A stretch of 64,000 nucleotides of DNA from Manis javanica (taxonomy: Eukaryota; Chordata; Mammalia; Pholidota; Manidae). This document shows positions 46,620 to 60,165 of this stretch, piece by piece. The stretch spans positions 186,001 through 250,000 of the forward strand of contig NC_133166.1 of NCBI RefSeq assembly GCF_040802235.1, in the 5' to 3' direction. The translations under genes were made by a program, and so were the position numbers. Below the pieces are notes generated by a model that was not told the origin of the DNA, made no database searches, and saw nothing but the letters and a program-made list of their open reading frames with translations. Positions within the stretch are counted from its first letter, which is position 1; each line of letters opens with the position of its first letter.

Positions 46620-46897
46620 ACACTCCAGTTTGAAAAAGACAGATGCAGCCCTATTTTTATCACAGCACTATTTACAGTAGCCAAGATATGAAAGCAACCT
46701 AAATGTCCATCTGTAGATGATTGGATAAAGAAGATGTGGTACATATACACAATGGAATATTACTCAGCCATAAGAAAAAAACAGATCCTACCATTTGCAA
46801 CAACATGGATGGAGCTAGAGGGTATTATGCTCAGTGAAATAAGCCAGGTGGAGAAAGACAAGTACCAAATGATTTCCCTCATATGTGGAGTATAAGA
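46620..46897 (+). mobile_element. LINE-1 fragment truncated at both ends
   Basis: 278 bases matching the end of ORF2 as in 8860-9125. It is flanked by ACAAACA (46613-46619 and 46898-46904) and absent after OR copies 1 and 3. The 3' UTR is missing and there is no poly(A), so priming within an A-rich part of a LINE-1 RNA is likely. Confidence 0.85.
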
Positions 46898-46904
46898 ACA
46901 AACA

Positions 46905-48399
46905 GAATATTTTTAAGTCTTGGGAGCTTCATTACTTTCAGTCTGCATGAGGAATGGTCTTATCATTTATTAATATGCCCACATGTGTTTGTGAAACATC
47001 AGGGTTTAGAAACTTTTGGGCTTTTCCTGATTCTGAGCCTGAACCCTTAGAGAAACCTGGCACAGGATGCAGGGTATAAAAACCATGACTGCTACATATT
47101 CTAATGCAATTACATGATGGTGATTGATGTTTTTCTCTGTATCTGACCAGATTTGGTGTAAACAGAGGAAGGAATTGGCATTTGGACAGAAAGAAAGCTT
47201 TCGAATTTGTTCGGTTATGCCTCCTGGAACAGCAGCCTGAGACAGCTAATGTTTGTGTTTCAGTGCTAACCATCTAATGAATTTTTGGTCACATACTCAT
47301 GTCTACCAGCTCTAGTCTATGGAAGGAGGAAGTTTCAACCATATAGGATCCCAGCACTGTCATAAAGTTGAATAAACTGAAGGATGTGGGCCCTGCAGTG
47401 CCATTTACTTATGAGTCTAGTGATTTAGTTTCTGACATTTAGTATCCAATGGGGGATTTTGATTGAGATATATTCGAATTCCATGTCACAGCCAATTTTA
47501 ATTTCTGAGAGTTTGCATTCAAACCTCTCTTTCTTTCCTGCATTAAATCCAGAAAATTTACCTTGATTTACATAGCCAATGGTTCCCCTTATCAAATATT
47601 TTCTGGTATTTCAGCATCTGTTCATGTTTGGTAAGAGGACACTTGTGTGAGCATTCATTGTTTTCATAGAGCTACTGAGTATTCAATATTGCCAAAATGA
47701 AGAATAAAAAGGGTAAACTGGTATACATCCTCTCCTATTGTCCATGTTCTTCATTTTATGTTTTAATGATTTATGGTTAAAGGAAGTGATTAATAGATGG
47801 AGTAGGATGGTTAGAGTTACTTTAATTCTGATATGTTCCTGGAGGCCTTAAATACCAAGGAAGAAAACAGACAGTAGGATAGGCAGGGTTCTCACCTCCG
47901 GCCGGGTTATATAAAGCTTCTGGTCTTTGTGGTCTGGTTAAAAGAATAACATATGTAATAGCGCCGACTATTGATGTGCCTGATTGATATCGGACTTGAA
48001 TAAGCTGATACAAAATAGATGTTGTTACAATTACATATAGTCCTTGGCAATTCATTTGGTCTTAATGTTGTTTTGAGTCTCAGTTTTGATGAGTGATATG
48101 AGTTATTTTATTTAATTAAGGAGTATAAGTGAAGAGGTATTTGAAGGTTTACCAGATCTTTCATGAGCTTCCACATGGGAAGAATTGAGAGAAGGGGAAT
48201 TGTTGCACCTCTGGGAAAGTATGTGAGGACTTTTCCCCTGCCATGGAAAGAATGCAGTGTGAATAAATGTGTGGCTCCATGCAGGCATAGGTGTGGTCTC
48301 TGAAGCACTGCTTCTTGAACATGTATAAAAATGTGTGACAAGTCTGTTTGTAAGGGTTCTTGAGGTCTTTCTCAGGAGACAGACCTCTGAGAGGTTCAT
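46905..48399. other. Downstream flank of OR copy 2, continued
   Basis: No gene is seen. It is the counterpart of 1-1319 and 27420-28899, with the conserved element at 47897-47916. Confidence 0.65.
47897..47916 (+). promoter_or_regulatory. Conserved GC-rich plus TATA-like element, copy 3
   Basis: TCCGGCCGGG then TATATAAAG (47908-47916). See 811-830 for the reasoning. Confidence 0.25.
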
Positions 48400-49400
48400 A
48401 ATAGAGTATTGAATATAGTCACTATGCAGTGCATTCGATCTCTAGATTTGTCTTTGAGTGCAAGTGTGTATACTTTAATAACATCTCCTCAATTCTCTTG
48501 CTCTCAAGCTGCTTGTAACCACCATTTTATTCTGTATTTCTATGAATTTGAATTTTAAGATTCCACATATTAATGATATTGTACATTAGTGACATTGATC
48601 TCTAACTTCACTTTTCATAATGATCCCAAATTCCATCCATGTGTCAGAAATTATAGGATTTCCTTACTCTCATAGCTCAATAATATTCCACTGTTTGTAT
48701 CTGCTGGGTCTTCTTTACCCATTCATCCATTGACAGGCACTTTGGTCTTTTTCTCTATCTTGGTTCTTGTGAATAATGCTCAGTAAGCATGTGGGTGTGG
48801 ATATCTTTTAGTATCCTGTTTTTATTTCCACTATATATATAGACCAAAGCAGAATTGCTGGGTCATATGGTATTCCCATTGCTGCCCTTTGGGTACCCTC
48901 CATACTATTTTTAATATGGGCTAAAAGAATGTACATTCCCAAAAGGAGTATATAAAGACTCATTTTCTACACGTCCTCACCAACACATGCTATCTCTTGT
49001 CTTCTTGATCATGGCCATTCTGAAAATGAGGTGAATTTCATTTTGGTTTTCTTTTTGCATTTCCCAGGGTGTTCGTGTTGTTCAGCATATTTGTTATATA
49101 TGGCATTTAATATGTTGAGGTATTTTTCTTTTATATCCAATTTTTTGATTGATTTACTAATGAAAGTGTTGTATTCTGTTAATAATTTTTCAACTTCTTT
49201 TCAGGTGATCATATGATAATTATCTTTCATTCTATTAAAGCAGTGTATCAAAGTTATTCATTTTTACATGTTGAACCATGCTTGCATCTCAGGGATAAAT
49301 TCTTCTTGTTCATAGTGTATGATCTTTTTGATGTGTTGTTGAATTACATTTATTAATATTTTGTTGAGAATTTTTGCATCTATACCATGAGAGCCATTGG
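48400..49400 (-). mobile_element. Old LINE-1, minus strand, short form (interval C)
   Basis: Homologous to 28900-29915 and sharing its deletion junction (about 49087). Confidence 0.8.
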
Positions 49401-50284
49401 TGTGCAGTTTTCAGTCCCGACTTTCAAGAGTCTGAGGGATGAAACCCCAAAGCATCTAGTTCTGAAATGCAACTGGACTTAAATCCAGAAGACCCACAGA
49501 TTAGAGCATAAGGCCATTTCTCACCAATTTTATCCCAGGTCTTAGTGCAGGGGTAGCATTCAGACACATCCAACTCCCAGCATCTCAATGAAAAGGATCT
49601 ATTTGCATATTGTAAAAGCTGCAGACCATGTGTGAGGCTACAGACAGAATGCAATCCTCGCTGGAGACCAGGGAGGTCTGCAAGTGCCATCTGTGCATTC
49701 CCACACTTTTCCACTCCAGGTCACCAGTCTCTCCTGGGAAGGAGCTTGTGTGCACACCTGCTGGTCCAGGTTTTGTGATTGCTGCTCAGAGGTACGTCCA
49801 TGTCAGCCTGGCCCTGTTGGTCATTGGTGCTTGCACATGAGTCTCAGAGGACTGAAGCCCACAAAGAAACAGTTCTTAACTGATTATCATCCCCAGAAAC
49901 CAGTGCAGAGAGTGTAGAAAGAAATACCCAAGTCTAGTATTTCTCCAAAATAAATCTGTTTATGTATATGTACTTTCAAAATGCTTCCTGAGTGTCTGGT
50001 TCCAGTCACCCTTCATCTAGCTGTTGAAAGAGATCTTCAATTTCGGGTCACTGACAGTTCTTGCTATTCCATAAACTACAAGGAGCTACTGGGAAGACCG
50101 AAGGCTGCTGGAAAACCACAAAGGACTGAGAGATAAGTATGAGGTAGGGCCTGGGTGGTCGATAAGTTTCATCTACACAAGACAGCCTTTGTGGACTACA
50201 AGAGGTGGCTGTTTTATTAATCTACAGAACCCAACACAGAGAATCAAGACAAATGAAGAAACAGAGCAAACATACAAAAAGAAC
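49401..50284 (+). repeat. Conserved module segment, probable old LINE-1 5' part
   Basis: The counterpart of 3706-4665 and 29916-30845. No gene is seen. Confidence 0.5.
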
Positions 50285-53155
50285 ATAAAACTCTAGAAAT
50301 AGACCTTACTGAAGTAGGGATAAGTGACTTACCTGATAAACAGTTCACTTATGGGGAAAAAGGTGTTCACCAAGGTTAGGAAAATAAGGCATGAACAAAA
50401 TGAGAATTTCAACAAAGTTGCAAAATATAAGAAATAGAATCACATAGATGCATATTAAAATAAACTGAAAAATGAAAAATAGATTCAATAGCATACAGGA
50501 TTTAGTAGAAAAGTACTCAATGAAATTGAAGACAGGTCAATGCAATTCATCCTTTTAGAAGAGCAAAAAGAATAAAGAATGGAAAAAGTGAAGATAGCTT
50601 AAGGGACTCATGGGACACCATCAAACACATCAATATTGGCATTCTAGAAGTCTCAGAAGGTGAAAAGAAAGTGAACTGAATGAAAACTTAGTTCAGTACG
50701 GTTGAAAATATCCCCTACCAGGAGAAAAAACAGACATCCAGATCTAGGAATCTCAGAGTACTCCAAATAATGTAAATCCAAAAAGAACCATACCACAATG
50801 TATTATAAATAAAACATAAAAAGCTAAAAAGAAGGAATCTTAAAAGAGAAAGAGAGAAACAACTTGTTATATACAAGAGAACCTATGGAAGACTATCAGT
50901 AAATTTTCCAGCCGTAACTTTGTAGGCCTAAGAGAGAGTGGCTCAATACATTCAATTTTCTAAGAACTATGCGATCCGAGAACAGTCTACCAGGATAAGC
51001 TGTCCTTCATAGATGAAGGAGAGGTAGATTTCCAGACAAGAAACCATAAAGATTTCATTACGAGTAGATTGGTTTTCCAAGAGATTCTAAATGGACTTCT
51101 TCACATAGATATGAAAACCTGCTAATTGGTAATAGGAACCATATGAAAATGTAATTATCACTGGAAAGGTAAAACTAGTTAACTTCAGATACACTAATGT
51201 CATTGTAGTTGTATGTCCCTTATAAATCTAATATGAAGAATGAAAGAGAAGAGTAGAAACACAACTGTAACCACAAAAATCTGTTAGTGGATACAGAAGA
51301 TAAAAAAAGATGCAGGTTTTCCCATCAAAAACATAAAATGTGAAGCCAGAACGGTAACACTGTAGTTTTAGTATGTGTTAGAGCTTAAGTTGTTTTCAGC
51401 TTCTAATTGACTGTTATAACTATAATGTATGTTTTATATAAGGCTCATGATAACAAAGAGCCAAAACCTCTTGTAAATACACAAAGAGAAAAGAATTTAA
51501 GCATACCAGTACAGAAAATCATTAAATCACTAAGGAAGACAGCAACGAGAGGAGTGAAAGGATTACAAAACAGTCAGGAAACAACGAACTAAGTGACAAT
51601 ACTAAGTCCACACCTCTCAATAATACTTTAAATGTAACAGGACTTTCTCCAGTGAGTCACATTGAAAGTATGAATATATGAAAAAACAAAGCCTAACTGT
51701 GTGCTGCTTACTAAGAGACTTATTACAGCTTTGGAATCACAGATAGACTGGGGGCGAAGGGATGAGAAAAGAAACTGCATGTAAATGGAGACCAAAAATA
51801 GCAGAGATAGCTATAGTTTCATCAGAAAAGACAGCATTTAGCAGAGACTGAGAAGAGAAAAAGAAGTTCATTTTATAATAATAATAAAGTGGTCAATCCA
51901 AAAGGAGGATATAGCATTTGTAAGAATTTATGTACCCTGTTGGGGAGCACCTAGATATAGAAGACAAATATTAATAGAGATGAAGGGAGAGCTAGACAGC
52001 AGTACAATAAGAGTAGAGAGCTTCATTACCCCTTCAAACAATAGATCGATCATTCAGATGGAATGCCATCAGTGGAACACTGGACTTAAACCACATGTTA
52101 AGACCAATGGACTTAACAGATATTTATAAGCATTTCATCTAAAGGAGCAGCATAGACATTTTTCTGGAATCATTTGGAAACTTCTCCAGGATAGACCATA
52201 TGTTAGGCTACAAAACAGATCTTAATATATTTAAGAAGATTGAAATCATATCAAGTATCCTTTCCAACCACAATGGTAAGAATTCAAGTAGAAGAAGACA
52301 GGTGGAAGATACATTATATGTGGAGATTTAACAATATGCTCTTGAACACCAGGGTGTCAGAGAAATAATGAAAAGAGACAGAAAGTAATATCCTAGTTGA
52401 ATGAAATGGAAATACAACATACCAAAGTTTATGGGATGCAGAAAAGCCATTCTAGATGGGAAGTTCATAATGATGAATACCTACATTAAGAAGGAATGTC
52501 ATTAAAACAACCTAAGATTATAATGTATGTAACTAGAACTAAGTAGTACAAGGAAGAAAATAACAATATCAGAGTGGACATACATATAATCAAACTAAAG
52601 GATAGTAGGAAACATTAATGAAAGTAAGCACTGCCTTTTTAAACTGATAAACCAAACAAACAATTCACTATACTCATCAACAAAAAAAGAGGACTGAAAT
52701 ACATAAAATTATAAATGAAATAAAAGACATTAATAGTGATACCACAGAAATACAAATCACAATAAGAGACTACCATGAACAATTATAAACGAACAAATGG
52801 GGCCATCTAGAAGAAATGGACAAATGGTAGAAACATACAATTCACCGATACTGAATCATGAGGAAATAAAAAATCTCAATAGACCAATTAGCAAGAAGAC
52901 TAGGTCAGTAATCAAAAGCTTCCTACCAAAAGTTCAGAACCAAATGGCTTCACTGGTGAGTTCTATGAAACATTTAAAGAAGAATTATTGAGAATCCTCC
53001 TCAAATTCTTCAAAAAGTGGAAAAGGAAATAATACTTCTAAACCCACTTTATGAGGGCAGCATTTAAATGATACCAAAAATGGGCATAGACACTAATAAT
53101 AAAGAAAGAAAAGGTCATTATCTGAAAGAACATAGATGCAAAAGTCCCCATAAAA
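50285..53155 (+). mobile_element. Old plus-strand LINE-1 (interval C)
   Basis: The counterpart of 30846-33790. It is degenerate, with the endonuclease relic at about 51600-52330. It is cut at 53168 by a younger LINE-1. Confidence 0.75.
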
Positions 53156-53168
53156 ATATTGGCAAACT

Positions 53169-54781
53169 CTAAAATTCATATGGAACCACAAAAGACTCCA
53201 AATAGCCAAAGTAAACCCAAGAAGGAAGAATAAAGCAGGGGGTATCTCGCTTCCTAACTTCAAGTTCTACTACAAAGCCACAGTAATCAAGACAATTTGG
53301 TACTGTCACAAGAACAGACCCACAGACCAGTGGAACAGCACAGAGAGTCCAGATATTAATGCAAACATATATGGTCAATTAATATATGATAAAGGAGCCA
53401 TAGACATACAATGGGGATATGACAGCCTCTTCAACAGCTGGTGTTGGCAAAACTGAACAGCTCATTTAAGAGAATGAAACTGGATCATTGTCTAACCCCA
53501 TACACAAAAGTAAATTCAAAATAGATCAAAGACCTGAATGTAAATTATGAAACCATAAAACTCTTAGAAAAAAACATAGGCAAAAATCTCTTGGACATAA
53601 ATATGAGTGACTTCTTCATGAACATATCTCCCCAGGCAAGGGAGATAAAAGCAAAAATGAACAAGTGGCACTACATCAAACTGAAAAGCTTCTGTACAGC
53701 AAAGGACCCAACCAATAGAACAAAAAGGCATCCTACATGACAGATCCAATAAAGGGTTGAGATCCAAAATATATAAAGAGCTCACGCACCTCAACAAACA
53801 AAAAGCAAATAATCCAATTAAAAAATGGGCACTGGATCAGAACAGACAGTTCTCCAAAGCAGAAATTCAGATGGCCAACAGACACATGAAAAGATGCTCC
53901 ACATCACTAATCATCAGAGAAATGCAAATTAAAACCACAATGAGATATCACCTCATACCAGTAAGGATAGCTGCCATCCAAAAGACAAACAACAACAAAT
54001 GTTGGCGAGGTTGTGGAGAAAGGGGAACCCTCCTACACTGCTGGTGGGAATGTAAAACAGCTCAACCATTGTGGAAAGCAGTATGGAGGTTCCTCAGAAT
54101 GCTCAAAATAGAAATACCATTTGACCCAGGAATTCCACTTCTAGGAATTTACCCTAAGAATGCAGCAGCCCAGTTTGAAAAAGACCTATGCACCCCTATG
54201 TTTATCGCAGCACTATTTACAATAGCCAAGAAATGGAAGCAAGCTAAGTGTCCATCAGTAGATGACTGGATAAAGAAAATGTGGTACATATACACAATGG
54301 AATATTATTCAGCCATGAGAAGAAAACAAATCCTACCATTTGCAGCAAATGGATGGAGCAAGAGGGTATTGTGCTCAGTGAAATAAGCCAGGCAGAGAAA
54401 GACAAGTACCAAATGATTTCACTCATCTGTGGAGTATAAGAACAAAGAAAAAAAACTGAAGGAACAAAACAGCAGCAGACTCACAGAACCCAACAATGGA
54501 CTAACAGTTACCAAAGGGAAAGGGACTGGGGAGGATGGGTGGGAAGGGAGGGATAGGGGAATAAAAGGGGGGCATTATGATTAGCAGACATAATGTAGGG
54601 GGGCCAAGGGGAAGTCAGTATAAGCATAGAGAAGACAAGTAGTGACACTGTAGCATCTTACTACACTGATGGACAGTGACTGTAATGAGGTATGTGGGGG
54701 GGACTTGGTTATGGGGAGAAGTCTAGTAAACATAATGTTCCAAATGTAAGTGTAGATTAATGATACCAAAATAAAAAATAT
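53169..54781 (+). mobile_element. 5'-truncated LINE-1 with target-site duplication
   Basis: A 1.6-kb LINE-1 beginning in the distal part of ORF2 and ending with the same 3' UTR type as 9130-9465 plus an A-rich tail (AAAATAAAAAATA). It is flanked by ATATTGGCAAACT (53156-53168 and 54782-54794). The site is empty at about 33768 and 14360. It is less damaged than the element at 4678-9465, and is a typical 5'-truncated insertion. Confidence 0.93.
53757..54386 (+). pseudogene. LINE-1 ORF2 C-terminal part
   Basis: 209 open codons of the ORF2p C-terminal region, including the cysteine-rich [18 protein letters not shown] segment, PLLGIYPKN and the [15 protein letters not shown] stretch. Upstream ORF2 sequence of this element (53169-53756) is in other frames with stops. 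No endonuclease or RT is present because of 5' truncation. Confidence 0.85.
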
Positions 54782-54794
54782 ATATTGGCAAACT

Positions 54795-55049
54795 GAATTC
54801 AACAATACATTAAAAGATCATACACCATGATCAAATACAGTACATTGCACCCCAAGAGTTATTTATAACTGAAAGTTTGTACCTTTTGACTCCATTCACA
54901 TGAGCTCCATTAAAAAAAAAGAACCAAACAGTATGTGTAGGAATGATGTTATGTAGATATATTAAAGGGAGGGTTAGCAATGCAGCATAATATATTGCAA
55001 ATAATTCCAATTCAGAACACCAAAATTATATCTAGCATTAATGGAAGAC
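54795..55049 (-). repeat. Minus-strand LINE-1 tail piece and flank
   Basis: 'ttatttataactgaaagtttgtaccttttgac' at about 54860-54895 is the complement of an old LINE-1 3' UTR; it is shared with 14380-14480 and 33800-33890. Confidence 0.55.
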
Positions 55050-55245
55050 ATGCTGTGTATGACACACTCCAATAAGTGCTGTGTAATCATTATCTAATTT
55101 GATTATCTCTATGAAGAGTTACTTAATGAAGTAGCTTCTACTGTCAGCTCTACTTTATAGATGCCAGTAGTGAGGCTGGGAGAGGTTAATTTGCTCAAGG
55201 TCACAAATCAGGAAGTGGAAAGCCAGAATTCCACCCACCTTGGCT
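55050..55245 (+). repeat. MIR-type SINE relic (interval C)
   Basis: The counterpart of 14605-14805. Confidence 0.65.
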
Positions 55246-55413
55246 GATACCAATGCTCATGTTGGAAAGATTAAAAAAGTCATGATTCTGTCATGAATTA
55301 ATTTTATTGTATTCCTTATTGCCCCAATTTCCTCACTTATGCATAGGACATAATCACATGTCTGCCCTACAGGTTTGCTGTTATGATCGTTTAAGATCAG
55401 GTATTTGAAAAAA

Positions 55414-55415
<2 letters not shown>

Positions 55416-55454
<39 letters not shown>
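55416..55454. repeat. (TG)n microsatellite
   Basis: About 19 uninterrupted units; the orthologous tract in interval A is longer. Confidence 0.97.
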
Positions 55455-55456
<2 letters not shown>

Positions 55457-57850
55457 AATGGGAGTGTTGTATAAACAGTGAGGTACCCACAGATCTGCTT
55501 TACTGTTCTGAAGCTGTTTTACCAGCTGGCTGTGTCAGGTTTGTGGAATATTTTATCTCCTCTTGCTTCAGATTCCTCATCTGGGAATTGAAGGTATCAG
55601 ACTAGGTCATCCCTTGGTACATAGCAGGTCTACTGACCCCACATTACTTAAAACAAAAGCTACCATCATGAGATCATGATAGGACCACAGGGAACTGGGT
55701 GATGGTGTCAGAAAGGACCTGGCAAAGTGGGGCATGAGATTAGCTGGGACAAAACCTCTGTGACAGACATGTCCCCAGAGAGCAAGTACGTAGGGACTCT
55801 CCTCCCTCTGACTGTCTTTTCTCCTGGCACCTCTGCTCTTAACAACACATGTAAGAGGACCCCCAGGTGTGGGCATCTCTCTCGCTGTGAGTGGACAGCC
55901 AGTTTATAGACTAAAGCTCCTGTCTTGGAGTGTAATAGGGCTCACTGAGAAAACCCTTTTGGAAAATAAATAAGCAGTTTCAACCTTTGGTGAGAACTGT
56001 GTGTTCCTGAGGGATCTCGGTCAAGGTGAGAGGGCAACATTAGAGGGATCAGTGGATTCCGTGCTGTCTCGATAGCTGTGGGATACTCCCAGTAGGACTG
56101 TGCGGATGAGGTTTGTGGTCCTCAGTGGCCCCTGTTCGTCAGTCTCCCTCCCCCTCACCTCCACACCCTCCACTTAGGGCTCTTCCTGGGGTTTTCTCCT
56201 TATCCATGTTGTCTGTCCTTCAGTGAAAAGATTAACCTCTTACCTAACATTTCAGCTATTACTCTGGGGCGAGAGCCAGGGATTGAGCTCTAGGTCTTCA
56301 GTTTCTTAAGGATGTGAATTTGAACTCTCTTGCCTTCTGTTTTTTTTACCTGTAAACTGGGGATAATAGAATTATCTAGAATATAATAGGCAATGACTCT
56401 AAACGCCAGCAAATTTTAGAAGTTAGTAAATGAGGACTTAATAAAAAATAATAATTTGCTAAATTATAGCGGAATATCCTGTTTAAATATGTTTGTCTGC
56501 TTCCTAACTTTATCCATCTGAAACACCCTTTTAATGTGATTTTTCCATGGAGGATTCTGTTTTTATAGTAATAAAAACTTTATTTACATTAAAATTTATA
56601 GCTTTGATTCATAATTTCTGATTAGGGAAAGACAACCTAGTTACTACATAATGATATGACAGAGTATTCTCTCATAATTCCATTTCTTTGAAATATTGCA
56701 AATAGTTCTCTGTTGTCATCTTTGAGGAGCCTGATATGAAGGCAGTGGCTGGTTGACACAGTCTCAGAGACGCCCCACCGAGCACAGGTAGTGGTGCCCT
56801 CTTTCACCTTCTTCTACTTGTATTTTCTCCGTTCAGCGACATCCCGTCTTTCTTAACCCCACAGTATACTCTCCACAACCTTGTAAACTATGTCCTAAAG
56901 AGAGAAGGTTGGAAAAGTTTTGTATTAACTCTATCCACATAGTAAAATTTCCAGCATATTTACATCAGTCATCTTTTCTATTCCAACACCTTTTCATGAG
57001 TTAGTGAACACATGGAAAAAATTAATCAAATAGAGTGATTATATTTAGAATGTTTCCCTCTTTTTTTTAGCTTACCATATTTTAAAGTATATGTTTTCAG
57101 GGTCAGTTTTATCATGAATAAGTAAAACAACCCACCACTCCTCACTCTTTTTGGGCCCCTGATGGGTTAGGCAGAATGCATTTAGTTATGGATGCCTCTG
57201 TTCTCAGAATGTAATCAAGTGAGGAATTTTAGTGCAACTGCTTGATCAAAGCTTGAATTATTTTCACAGGTTTGATCCATTATGTTAGTATTTTTGGAGA
57301 TGTATGTGTGGCAGTCCATGTTTCCAAAACATTTTCATTGAATCTAACTCCTCTTGGACAAAACATTTGAGAAATGACATGGCAGCACTCTATTCAAAGA
57401 GCAGCAGAAAGATTTCCAAGTTCATATAAACACAATTGAGATGAAGCAAAGCAGGATATATTTACTTCCACGACCAAAACAGCTTCAAAGAACCATATAT
57501 TAGTATAGTCAATATGTATGTACTGTTAAATGCAATTATTAGTATGTTAGTATAACCAGATTCTTATTAAATAAACCGGCTCCACTAGGCCATGTACTGT
57601 ACATCATCAGTATTGCCATTTCATCTGCGTTTGGTGGTGGTGGAACATAAAAAGTGACATCAGGAGTTGAAAATCCATCTGAGTGGGAGATAATGGAGCA
57701 GTACAAGATGAAAACAAAGATGATCATTTATTAACAATATTCTTTGGATAGAGACCATCTGTTTCATTAATAATTATATGAAGAGCCCCTGATGCTTCAG
57801 TATTAGCTCTGCCTTATTTTTATTTCACAGAGAGAAAAGACAGTGGGAAT
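55455..57850. other. Non-coding module flank (interval C)
   Basis: No gene is seen. Up to about 56300 it is about equally similar to intervals A and B; from there on it is clearly more diverged than A and B are from each other. Confidence 0.6.
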
Positions 57851-57854
57851 GATA

Positions 57855-58030
57855 ATTGCTAACATTTATTTAGCTCTTACTGTTTTAAGCCCTTTATGTT
57901 ATTCAATCCTAGCAGCAACCCCATGAGGTGGTAAGCACTATACCCCCGTTTATAGGTGAGGCCACTGTAGCACAGAGAGGGTAATAACTGGCCAAGAGTC
58001 CTATGCCAGGAAATAAAAGTCAGGAAAGTC
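57855..58030 (+). repeat. MIR-type SINE relic (interval C)
   Basis: The counterpart of 17905-18080. Confidence 0.8.
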
Positions 58031-58239
58031 TGAAAGTCCTTCTGTCATTCTTTCTCCATCATTTTCCCTCTCTCTCCCTCTCCCTCTGTCTCTCTGTGCT
58101 AACGATTAAGGATTATGGATTTATGTATCTTAATAGATTTTCAAATTATAAATATAGGAGTTTTAGAAAATTGAAAATACAAGTATAAAGAAAATCAAAA
58201 TCATACCACTCATTATTTTGGTATTTGTAATTGGTTCAT

Positions 58240-58241
<2 letters not shown>

Positions 58242-58305
<64 letters not shown>
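58242..58305. repeat. (TG)n(AG)n compound microsatellite
   Basis: About 22 TG units pass into about 10 AG units. Confidence 0.97.
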
Positions 58306-58859
58306 TTATGTAAAGCATTTTTTTTCTTCTAGTAAGGTGGAACTATTTTGTGCAATCATCAGCAGAATATGGCAATGTGTATCCTTTATGAATTTATGCT
58401 TTTTATATTAAAGGCATTACTACATTGTCTTTTTTAATGTTTCGTGACTCTTTTTTTCCAATTCAGCAACTGTGTTTCAAGAGTATTTTACTTACGTGAG
58501 TTTTTCTGCTGTAACTCTAATTTAAATTGTTAAATAGTATTTTCTTCTTTATGTTTTTTATGTTTCTGCTTTGGTGTTGTATTTCAGATAGATCATTCCC
58601 ATGTCAACATTACTTAAAGGCAAAATAAGTGTTTATCCTCCACTATCAATAGAAATACTAACTTAAAAGGAAGTTCTAATTTTATCACATATTCAGTTTT
58701 TACTAATATTTCCATTTTTCCACAATTTCTGTACATTCTTATGATGGTTTTCTATTTCTACAAGAATCATGAATTATTCATGTTTATTAAACTTTTTAAT
58801 ATCTGAAAGTACAAGGCTTTTTTATTTATTTCTTCAGTTTTTTATATTTAAACTTTTTA
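58306..58859. other. Non-coding AT-rich flank
   Basis: No gene or clear repeat is seen. Confidence 0.55.
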
Positions 58860-59260
58860 ATTTTTAAAAATTATAGTATGCTTGACATACAATATATTAG
58901 ATTCAGGTGTGCATCATAGGGATTCAATTTTATGCATTATGAAATCTTGCCACAGTAAATGTAGTTACCATTTGTCACCATACAGTTATTGACTCTATTC
59001 CCTATGCTGTATTTTTCATCCCATGAATTATTCCAATTCTACAATTGGAAGTTTGTACCTCTTTATCCCATCACCTATGTCACCCATTCCCCTGCCCCAA
59101 CCTCTTATGGCAACCACCAGTTTGTTCTCTGTATTTATGGTCTATTCCTGATTTGGGTTTTTGCTTGTTTGCTCATTTCGAGTCCTTTTCATTATTAATC
59201 TTTGTCAAAAAATTTCTTGGCTATTCTCCATGATTAACTCTTTCATTTCAAGGAAGGTCA
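58860..59260 (-). mobile_element. LINE-1 3' UTR relic, minus strand (interval C)
   Basis: The counterpart of 18885-19260. 'gactctattccctatgctgta' and 'ggaagtttgtacctcttta' are clear. Confidence 0.7.
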
Positions 59261-60165
59261 GAAAATTTATGGATCATAACCAAGAGGTTATATCTATTAT
59301 GAATCTGTTAGTAAGTTCTAATCAGCTGACTGTATCAACAAAAGATATTAAATAAAACTATGAAGTACTTGAGAACTGAAATTTTCCACTTGGACTCTTT
59401 CTCTGCATCAAGACCCATCATAGCGTGATGTTGCTTGTCAACTGACCCAAGTGGACTCAAACTCAAACAAGCCTCATATGAAATCATTTACCGGCTTGTG
59501 TCTTCATGGCCCCAGGCGATTTGCTTCTACCTGAGGTCTGAATGTATGTCTGCCTAGAGGTAATGATGCCTGACTGCCTAGAAGGCTGGTGATCTCTCAG
59601 GAAATTCGCTAAATGGATCCATAAAACTATAGCAGCCCTGGCATTTGGTAACCTGTAATCAGTTAATGATAATAATAGTCAACACCTATTGAAACAGTTG
59701 CTATGTACTAGATTGAGTACGTACTGAACATTTGCATGAACTTCCCTATAGCTCTCCCAGTAACATGATGTTTCAAGGGCTCTCATTGTTCTTATTTATT
59801 GTAAGTGGTAAATCTTAGTGTGTTTAAGCCACAGGGGTAGGTACATAGAACAAGAGGGTATCAGAACAAAATCTCCAAAATCTGAACATTGGACTATAGT
59901 CCCATGCTATTGCTCGGATAGAAAAATACCTTAAGTTCATAATATATTGAGGTCAGTAGTTAGCTACACTAGCCTCCCTTTGGTGTACTTTCTATGAAGA
60001 CTTCCATAAGAACATTTATTCTATAACTTCTTTGGTCGCACATGCTATGCCCTACAAAAATATTATCAGTTATAAATTGTGATACAATTTTCAGGCCAGT
60101 TTGGAGATGATATCCTCAATATATTTGTAAAAGTTGAGAAATTATTACAAACAGGGTAATCATTT
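59261..60165. other. Non-coding flank; empty ERV site at its end
   Basis: No gene is seen. The MIR-like segment at about 59660-59790 is complete here. The position where the retrovirus sits in intervals A and B is at about 60156-60160 and is uninterrupted. Confidence 0.65.

Noticed and set aside
55405-55605. Open frame with Cys-Val repeats
   Set aside because: It is a translation of the (TG)n microsatellite.
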